This document shows, piece after piece, positions 38,803-42,725 of a stretch of DNA of 42,725 nucleotides. Numbering within the stretch: position 1 is the stretch's first letter; each line of letters starts with the position of its first letter. The notes under the pieces were generated by a model. It saw only the letters and a list, made by a program, of their open reading frames with translations. It was not told the origin of the DNA and did no database searches. The position numbers and the translations under genes are program-made. Source of the stretch: a virus; IMG/VR virus record IMGVR_UViG_3300043496_000139, positions 1 through 42,725 of that record; one strand, given 5' to 3'.

Positions 38803-39096
38803 ATGAGCACGATGCTTTATCAACCGGACGGCCGCACGAGGGAATTGCGGCCGTCCAATGGGGTTCACTGGACGCGGGAAGAGTTGCAGGATCTTGTGGG
38901 CGGTCCTATCGAAGAGGTTTGTACGATTGACGGGCGTTTCATGGTCGTCAACGATCTGGGGAAGCTGCAGAAACTAGAATTGAACATACCGGCAACCAGG
39001 CTCTACATCCACGGCCGCAAGGACGTGATTATGGGGAACGCTGTTGTGGTGGATACTCGGCAGGAGTTGGACGAGCCAGAGGAGGCTGTGCGATGA
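38803..39096 (+). CDS. DUF3846-like protein
   Basis: A 97-residue protein resembling DUF3846: a beta strand ahead of LQDLVGGPIEEVCTI, then MVVNDLGKLQKLELN and ATRLYIHG... IMGNAVVVD. The family is frequent in phages and plasmids of many hosts, function unknown. It starts directly after the preceding stop (TAAATG). Confidence 0.78.
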   Translation: MSTMLYQPDGRTRELRPSNGVHWTREELQDLVGGPIEEVCTIDGRFMVVNDLGKLQKLELNIPATRLYIHGRKDVIMGNAVVVDTRQELDEPEEAVR

Positions 39097-39290
39097 CTAT
39101 TGAGTTGACTGATGACGAGTACGGCGGGTTGTTAGTCCTCATGGGCTTTGCTCTGGCCCAATCGAGCAATAACAGGATGCTACAGAACAGCTTCCTGATA
39201 ACGGCTAACGCTGTGGGCCGCAACAGCCCCAACTTTACAGCCTACAAGGTTGTTAACGTCAAGGAGCGAAAAGAGAAGCGTGGCGAATGA
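39093..39290 (+). CDS. Small hypothetical protein
   Basis: A 65-residue protein. Helical (DDEYGGLLVLMGFALAQ), then TANAVGRNSPNFTAYKV and a Lys/Glu end. ATGA overlap on both sides of the gene. Unknown. Confidence 0.7.
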   Translation: MTIELTDDEYGGLLVLMGFALAQSSNNRMLQNSFLITANAVGRNSPNFTAYKVVNVKERKEKRGE

Positions 39291-39568
39291 AGACACCGGG
39301 GAAGTCGCTCACCACTAGAACGGAGCTCCACTGGTGTCCAGTCTGCTTTTATCGGCTGGACGCCTGTACTTCGCTGCTGGATGAGATTGTGCCTGGGCCC
39401 GGCGATTTTACTGTCTGTTTAGGTTGCGCCTCGGTGTTGCGGTTCACGGGCGCGATGGATTTTGAGGTCTCCAGCCTCGAATCCATCCCCATCCATTCGC
39501 GTCTTCCATTCGCTCGTGTTGTGCAAGCTGTGAAGGAGAAGCCTCAACGTGCCTACAGAATCACCTAA
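39287..39568 (+). CDS. Small zinc-ribbon-like protein
   Basis: A 93-residue protein with CPVCFYRLDAC and later CLGCASVL, four cysteines in CxxC pairs about 25 residues apart, the layout of a zinc ribbon found in small phage proteins. ATGA overlap to the previous gene. Confidence 0.72.
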   Translation: MKTPGKSLTTRTELHWCPVCFYRLDACTSLLDEIVPGPGDFTVCLGCASVLRFTGAMDFEVSSLESIPIHSRLPFARVVQAVKEKPQRAYRIT

Positions 39569-39761
39569 GCCTAAAAACATGAAACATGAGTGGAGTTGGC
39601 AATCAGCCGAGTGGAGCACGTTACCGGATACCTTGGAAGATTTGGAGGGTCGCGGCTGGGAGATATTTTCAGTCGTGGATATTGGTGACATTTCTGGGCG
39701 ATTCTGCAAAGTGATCTATCGCAAGCGAATAAAAGTGCGGCGGCGGAAGGTGCGAGTATGA
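39549..39761 (+). CDS. Small hypothetical protein
   Basis: A 70-residue protein. The segment LPDTLEDLEGRGWEIFSVVDIGD resembles the DUF4177-like ELN-WE pattern (a strand-helix-strand unit) and ends in Lys/Arg-rich KRIKVRRRKVR. GTG start with AAGGAG 10 nt away, overlapping the previous gene by 20 nt. Confidence 0.65.
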   Translation: MPTESPKPKNMKHEWSWQSAEWSTLPDTLEDLEGRGWEIFSVVDIGDISGRFCKVIYRKRIKVRRRKVRV

Positions 39762-39799
39762 CGGAAGATCAAATAAGCGAATTGCTTTCTCTCCATTAA
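39758..39799 (+). CDS. Possible 13-residue peptide or remnant
   Basis: ATG overlaps the previous stop (ATGA) and the frame reads MTEDQISELLSLH before TAA. It looks like the first helix of a longer gene whose remainder has been lost. It ends inside the inverted repeat at 39794-39813, so it may be a regulatory leader peptide or a truncated gene. Confidence 0.3.
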   Translation: MTEDQISELLSLH

Positions 39800-39813
39800 C
39801 ATTGGTGTTAATG
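39794..39813. promoter_or_regulatory. Inverted repeat, operator-like
   Basis: CATTAACA (39794-39801) and TGTTAATG (39806-39813) form a perfect 8-bp inverted repeat around TTGG. The position, at the end of an operon and before an AT-rich stretch, fits an operator or a weak terminator. Confidence 0.6.
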
Positions 39814-39890
39814 TTCAAGGTTCACATCTAATCTCTTAAAATTTATTAACTTACCCACAAAACTTAAAGCTATATTCTCGATTTAGGTTT
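39814..39890. other. AT-rich stretch, candidate origin region
   Basis: Compared with the GC-rich surroundings this stretch is strongly AT-rich. It contains TTACCCACA (39851-39859), one mismatch from the DnaA-box consensus TTATCCACA. An AT-rich unwinding region next to a DnaA-like box beside a predicted initiator gene (40293) would suit a host-dependent origin. No box cluster is seen, so this is tentative. Confidence 0.4.
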
Positions 39891-39990
39891 CCTCTACCGC
39901 TTGCGGCGGCGGGGAGCTGAATGAGGCAAAACGCCGGCTGATCCCCGGTGTATTGGGTCGGGGGAGACATCCCTCCCCCATCCGCCCTCA
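39891..39990 (+). ncRNA. Possible structured leader or ncRNA
   Basis: Several hairpins are adjacent: CCGC/GCGG near 39898-39908, a GGGGAGC...GCTGATCCCC long-range stem with inner GGC/GCC, and a perfect GGGGGAG/CTCCCCC stem (39960-39966 with 39973-39979). The RNA would lead into the small gene at 40012. Its shape does not match a riboswitch class I know. Short, GC-rich and without covariation data, so a low-confidence call. Confidence 0.35.
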
Positions 39991-40011
39991 AGGATGTTTG
40001 AAGGGAAAAAT

Positions 40012-40182
40012 ATGCCTCAGCAAGTCAAGTCGATTTCCCACGTAAAAAAGATTCTGCGAAGATCGCGCCGAGTGTGCGCGGATCGCCGGCCAAGTGTTCT
40101 CCAATCGTCAAGTGAAGCAATGATCCCCCAGGACGAAACCCTGGCCGGCTCTCTTGCTCACTTCAGCTTTAAAAAAGTATGA
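40012..40182 (+). CDS. Small basic hypothetical protein
   Basis: A 56-residue protein starting MPQQVKSISHVKKILRRSRR, basic in the first half and mixed after (ETLAGSLAHFSFKKV). AAGGGA 5 nt before the ATG at 40012. It lies alone between the structured region and a terminator. The first ATG at 39994 in the same frame has no RBS. A small DNA-binding protein is possible. Confidence 0.5.
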   Translation: MPQQVKSISHVKKILRRSRRVCADRRPSVLQSSSEAMIPQDETLAGSLAHFSFKKV

Positions 40183-40243
40183 GGGCCACGGGCGGAACCC
40201 CGTGACCCCCTCAAACTAACTGTTATCACCCAGTTCGTTTTTT
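40181..40243 (+). terminator. Terminator hairpin pair ending in T-run
   Basis: A stem CACGGG (40187-40192)/CCCGTG (40199-40204) within a GAGGG/CCCTC outer arm is followed by a second short stem AACTG/CAGTT and CGTTTTTT (T-run 40238-40243). It ends the small-gene transcript just before the initiator-like gene. Confidence 0.6.
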
Positions 40244-40292
40244 CTATCCAAACCCCCCTACTCGCTAGTAACGAGTGGCACAGGAGAGCCTC

Positions 40293-40985
40293 ATGTTGAG
40301 ACCGATTGTACAAACGCGCGCGTCAAAAATCAAGTCAAAATCACATCAAAGTCGCGTCAATTCTAGACGTTGGGACAAAGCCCCGCGCTGGGTACAGGGG
40401 CGTTTGAGCCCCCAGGCACTCTCCACATACCTTGTGTTTCTCCACCTGATCCAGGGCCATTCGAAGCGCATACCCCTGCGCCTTCTGGCGAGTCGCCGGC
40501 GTGTGTCGCAAAAGACGATTTACAACCATGTGATTGAGATGATCGACGCCAAGGTGATGCGCGTTATGCGGTTCAAGATTGAGAGATGCCGCAATGCCCC
40601 TAACCTTTACATACTGTTGGACATGGATGGTGGGGACCTGAATTTAGCATCGGAAAAAAATTGCAGGGAGAAGAGAGTACAGAACTTAAAACCAAGTACA
40701 TCCCTCGCGCCGAGCGCGCGGGAGTCGAATAATTCTCCTGCGGTGAGGAAACTTTTCGAACAAAACGGCCGGCTCTGGAAGCTGCTGCGGAAAGTTCGGG
40801 ACGCGAAGCGCGGGAAACACCAACTCCACGCGGCGGAGGATCGCTGCAGACGGGCTATGATGGCCACTGTTGGCGTGTATACAGGGCCAAAGACTCCCGA
40901 TCCTACGCCCGAAGAGATAAGGGCATTTTGGGAGCGTCAAGCGAAGCATAAAGCCGAATCTCAGCGAAAGATGGGGGTTGCGTGA
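40293..40985 (+). CDS. Winged-helix replication-initiator-like protein
   Basis: A 230-residue protein. A basic N-terminus (KIKSKSHQSRVNSRRWDK) precedes a winged-helix domain (about 40-115) with helix-turn-helix IPLRLLASRRRVSQKTIYNHV and the wing YILLDMDG, the arrangement seen in phage replisome organisers and initiators. The C-terminal half is charged and unordered. The ATG at 40293 has GGAG 6 nt upstream; the GTG at 40275 lacks one. Next to a candidate origin, with iteron-like repeats in its own 5' coding region, and with no polymerase encoded, an initiator that recruits the host replisome is the best guess. A transcriptional regulator is the alternative. Confidence 0.68.
   Translation: MLRPIVQTRASKIKSKSHQSRVNSRRWDKAPRWVQGRLSPQALSTYLVFLHLIQGHSKRIPLRLLASRRRVSQKTIYNHVIEMIDAKVMRVMRFKIERCRNAPNLYILLDMDGGDLNLASEKNCREKRVQNLKPSTSLAPSARESNNSPAVRKLFEQNGRLWKLLRKVRDAKRGKHQLHAAEDRCRRAMMATVGVYTGPKTPDPTPEEIRAFWERQAKHKAESQRKMGVA
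40322..40366. repeat. Iteron-like repeats inside the initiator-like gene
   Basis: Four variants of (A/G)TCAAAAT start at 40322, 40334, 40345 and 40356, spaced 12, 11 and 11 bp, about one helical turn. In lambdoid phages the origin iterons likewise lie inside the initiator gene (O). Confidence 0.45.
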
Positions 40986-41263
40986 TGGTGAAGGACCGAG
41001 TGGGGAACGTGTTGGCGAAGGGAAACAAGATTTTGGTGGCACTGCCTGAGTCGCAAATCTTTGGTTTTGTGGCCGAAGTGAAGGAATCGAGCATTGTGCT
41101 TGGGAGTAGGCGTGGCGGAGCGGAGCAAACGCCTGGAATGGTTTTGGTGAGTTGTGTTCTCGCGCTTCCCGTGGATCCAGAGAGCGGCCAAGTGGCTCAG
41201 TGTGTGCGCGTCGTTGATCCCGACAAGCACGATGATGTGAGGGTTGTGGATACGTTGAATTAG
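40985..41263 (+). CDS. Small hypothetical protein, SH3/OB-like
   Basis: A 92-residue protein. The run of strands (VKDRVGNVLAKGNKILVAL, FGFVAEVKESSIVLG, VLVSCVLALPVD) suggests a small beta barrel. Start at the ATG at 40985 with GGGGG 7 nt ahead (a GTG three bases earlier is possible); it overlaps the previous stop. It ends just before the next promoter. Unknown function. Confidence 0.68.
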   Translation: MVKDRVGNVLAKGNKILVALPESQIFGFVAEVKESSIVLGSRRGGAEQTPGMVLVSCVLALPVDPESGQVAQCVRVVDPDKHDDVRVVDTLN

Positions 41264-41271
41264 GCTATAGT
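41244..41271 (+). promoter_or_regulatory. Promoter for the structural-protein-like gene
   Basis: TTGTGG (41244-41249), a 16-bp spacer and TATAGT (41266-41271), just inside and beyond the end of the previous gene. Transcription would start near 41278, about 44 nt before the ATG at 41322. Confidence 0.5.
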
Positions 41272-41321
41272 GGGTTTGCGTCGGACCCATGTTGCTCAAT
41301 CCACCAGCAAGGAGCATTTCT

Positions 41322-41882
41322 ATGTCTGACACAATCGACAAGGCACCAGCGGCCGCGCCTCTCTCTCTCACCTCCACCAGCCCGGAATTTTTCAAGGTTC
41401 GGGATGAAAAGTTTGTGCCGGCGACGGTCACAGTACCGGGTAGCAGCAATCTGGAGCTCGTCCTGCTCGATGTGACGGCCACGGGCACCGTAAAGGCTGC
41501 TGTGCCTGGGATGCTCACCTTGACGCTCTTTGGCATGTCTAAAGCCATCTCTGGGGAGAACCTGGATGATCTGTTGCCGTTGGCGTCGTCGGTTGCTGAA
41601 CCGATTGGCGGCGTAGGCGACCTACCGGAGACCATGTGGATGATCCAGGGGCATGACCTGTTGATCTGGGCGGGATCCGGGAAGCTGCAGGGCACATTCA
41701 AGAGCAACGTGGCCAGCAACCCCCAGCCAGCCGTAGACCTGGACCAGCACCCAGGCAACATCACCGAGGTTGATCCGCTTTACATCTTCGCTGTAGCTGC
41801 TCAGTTCACGCCAGACGCTGACCCTGGGGATGGTTCCGAACTATGTTCCCTGACGCTGCATGGTTTCACTGTAGGTGGCTGA
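41322..41882 (+). CDS. Structural or decoration protein candidate
   Basis: A 186-residue protein, low in charge and beta-rich: PAAAPLSLTSTSPEFFKVRD, VPATVTVPGSSNLELVLLD, ATGTVKAAVPGMLTLTLFGM and LYIFAVAAQFTPDADPGDG. The composition (Ala, Val, Thr, Gly, Pro) resembles phage decoration or minor capsid proteins. AAGGAG sits 8 nt before the ATG; an in-frame ATG at 41289 has none. It lies outside the leftward structural operon with its own promoter, which is unusual for a virion protein, so a secreted or host-directed role cannot be excluded. Confidence 0.62.
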   Translation: MSDTIDKAPAAAPLSLTSTSPEFFKVRDEKFVPATVTVPGSSNLELVLLDVTATGTVKAAVPGMLTLTLFGMSKAISGENLDDLLPLASSVAEPIGGVGDLPETMWMIQGHDLLIWAGSGKLQGTFKSNVASNPQPAVDLDQHPGNITEVDPLYIFAVAAQFTPDADPGDGSELCSLTLHGFTVGG

Positions 41883-42064
41883 TGGAAAAAATTGATATTG
41901 ATTCACTAGAGATTAGGTGGATTCCCGCTGCCGGGGCTTTCTTCGTGGATTTTGGAAATGCTCGGTTCGCGCTCTCACCAACGGCGGCAATCTTGTTGGC
42001 GGATGGGTTGCGCGAGGCGGTTCGTCTCCATACACCCTCATTGGGAAGCGTTCCCAAGCTGTAG
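41882..42064 (+). CDS. Small hypothetical protein
   Basis: A 60-residue protein: IDIDSLEIRWIPAAGAFFVDFG and then a helix (PTAAILLADGLREAVRLHT). The ATG shares a base with the preceding stop (TGATG), indicating translational coupling with the structural-like gene. Unknown. Confidence 0.68.
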   Translation: MEKIDIDSLEIRWIPAAGAFFVDFGNARFALSPTAAILLADGLREAVRLHTPSLGSVPKL

Positions 42065-42074
42065 TATTAGCGGT

Positions 42075-42569
42075 ATGCCAAGTCTGATCTTCATGGGCGT
42101 CACCATGCCTGATCCTGATTACATGCTCGTCCCTGTGGGTAGGGATGGACGATACTTTGCGGCCGTAGATGTGTCTGATTGGGAGCTCGTTCGGTGGCGT
42201 CGTTGGTCGCTGCAGAGGAGTGGAGAGTGTCTTTACGCCACCACTGGAACGTACAAGGGATCGACTAGCCTACATCGTTTCCTGATGAGGGAATCAACCG
42301 CGCCCGTGATCGACCATAGAGACGGGTGTGGCCTCAATTGCCGGCGTTACAACCTGAGAGAAGCCAGCCACGAGCAAAACGGAATGAATCGCGCTGGGTC
42401 ACACGAGGGCATAGGTGTGATGGGCGTGACCTGGGTGGAGTTGCGGAGGCTATGGAAGGTGACGATTGGGGATGAGTTGGTGGGCTATTTCCGTGATCGT
42501 GATGAAGCGGTACAGGCAAGATTCAAGGCTGCGGCGGAGAAGTATGGGGAATACGCGCGCCTGAGTTGA
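42075..42569 (+). CDS. HNH homing endonuclease with AP2-like domain
   Basis: A 164-residue protein from the ATG at 42075 (42105 is an alternative). It holds the HNH_3 motif: LHRFLM (66-71), VIDHRDGCGLNCRRYNLREASHEQN (split across 78-102), followed by an AP2-like DNA-binding segment (VMGVTWVELRRLWKVTIG with FRDRDEAVQARF). These free-standing nucleases invade phage genomes and cut homing sites in related phages lacking them. No intron boundary is obvious. It is the last gene of the window. Confidence 0.85.
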   Translation: MPSLIFMGVTMPDPDYMLVPVGRDGRYFAAVDVSDWELVRWRRWSLQRSGECLYATTGTYKGSTSLHRFLMRESTAPVIDHRDGCGLNCRRYNLREASHEQNGMNRAGSHEGIGVMGVTWVELRRLWKVTIGDELVGYFRDRDEAVQARFKAAAEKYGEYARLS

Positions 42570-42725
42570 TTGGGAGATGAGATCGCGTCCGATCCCATTC
42601 CCACGGGGCCACGGTTTCCTCTCCGGTAGAGAATCCCGTACAATCTAGCCCCGTCCCACGGCGAGGGTTTAGGCCGCGCCGTGATGTGGATGTTTCCCAC
42701 GGTCGTAATTATCGGCAAGTGGAGA
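42570..42725. other. Non-coding right end with repeated CCCACGG and possible promoter
   Basis: No gene. CCCACGG occurs at 42600-42606, 42655-42661 and 42696-42702. ACGGGGC (42603-42609) and GCCCCGT (42648-42654) form an inverted repeat. TACAAT at 42639-42644 is a -10-like box with a weak -35. If the ends join, a transcript from here would cross the 33-bp repeats and stop at the terminator at 262-285. Confidence 0.4.

Noticed and set aside
39891-39990. preQ1 or other 7-deazaguanine riboswitch to match the DpdA-like gene
   Set aside because: None of the conserved riboswitch cores I know is visible and the element is far from the DpdA-like gene.
42485-42718. Leftward frame at the right end
   Set aside because: Antisense to the homing endonuclease and composed of low-complexity sequence.
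1-42725. Integrase, excisionase or attachment site
   Set aside because: No tyrosine or serine recombinase motif was seen in any gene, so lysogeny is not supported, though distant families cannot be excluded without searches.

Overview
The window reads as a (nearly) complete genome of a tailed, podovirus-like bacteriophage, most likely an uncultivated environmental phage of a GC-rich bacterium. Evidence: a large terminase, a portal of about 700 residues, an N4-gp56-family major capsid protein, two head-tail adaptor-like proteins, a beta-rich tail protein, a long tail fibre, holin and lysin candidates, and dense 1-8 nt gene overlaps. No tape measure or tail sheath is seen. The host cannot be named from sequence alone. 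No integrase, lysogeny repressor, tRNA, CRISPR array or insertion sequence is recognised.

Layout: the genes fall into two arcs. The rightward arc runs from about 37,780 to the right end and, if the ends join as in a circular or circularly permuted genome, continues from position 1 to 3,842. The leftward arc runs from 37,764 down to 3,924. The arcs diverge at about 37,770 and converge on a perfect 15-bp stem terminator at 3,875-3,911. No terminal direct repeat is visible.

Left rightward block (1-3,842): 4.5 copies of a 33-bp tandem repeat, then three promoter-leader modules. Two of these promoters carry an identical palindrome in the -35/-10 spacer, and all three transcripts begin with the same small hairpin leader. 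They drive a clamp-loader-like AAA+ ATPase, an ArdC-type antirestriction protein coupled to a zinc-finger protein ending in a beta-clamp-binding peptide (QLSLF), and small early proteins. No DNA polymerase, helicase or primase is present, so the phage probably redirects the host replisome.

Leftward block, transcription order: PD-(D/E)XK nuclease-like protein, small zinc-binding proteins, terminase, portal, an acidic mini-protein, scaffold candidate, capsid, tail adaptors and tail, a DpdA/TGT-like protein and a GNAT-like protein, ejection-type proteins, lysin candidate, fibres and holin (to 10,577), ended by a terminator at 10,513-10,546. Then comes a separately promoted unit: a ParE/RHH toxin-antitoxin pair, an SbcC/RecF-like ATPase, many small zinc-ribbon proteins and endonuclease VII.

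Right rightward block (37,786-42,569): an RHH protein, a conserved phage protein of the DnaJ-annotated type, a DUF3846-like protein, an AT-rich stretch with structured DNA/RNA that is a candidate origin, a winged-helix initiator-like gene with iteron-like repeats in its own 5' end, a secreted-looking structural or decoration candidate with its own promoter, and an HNH-AP2 homing endonuclease.
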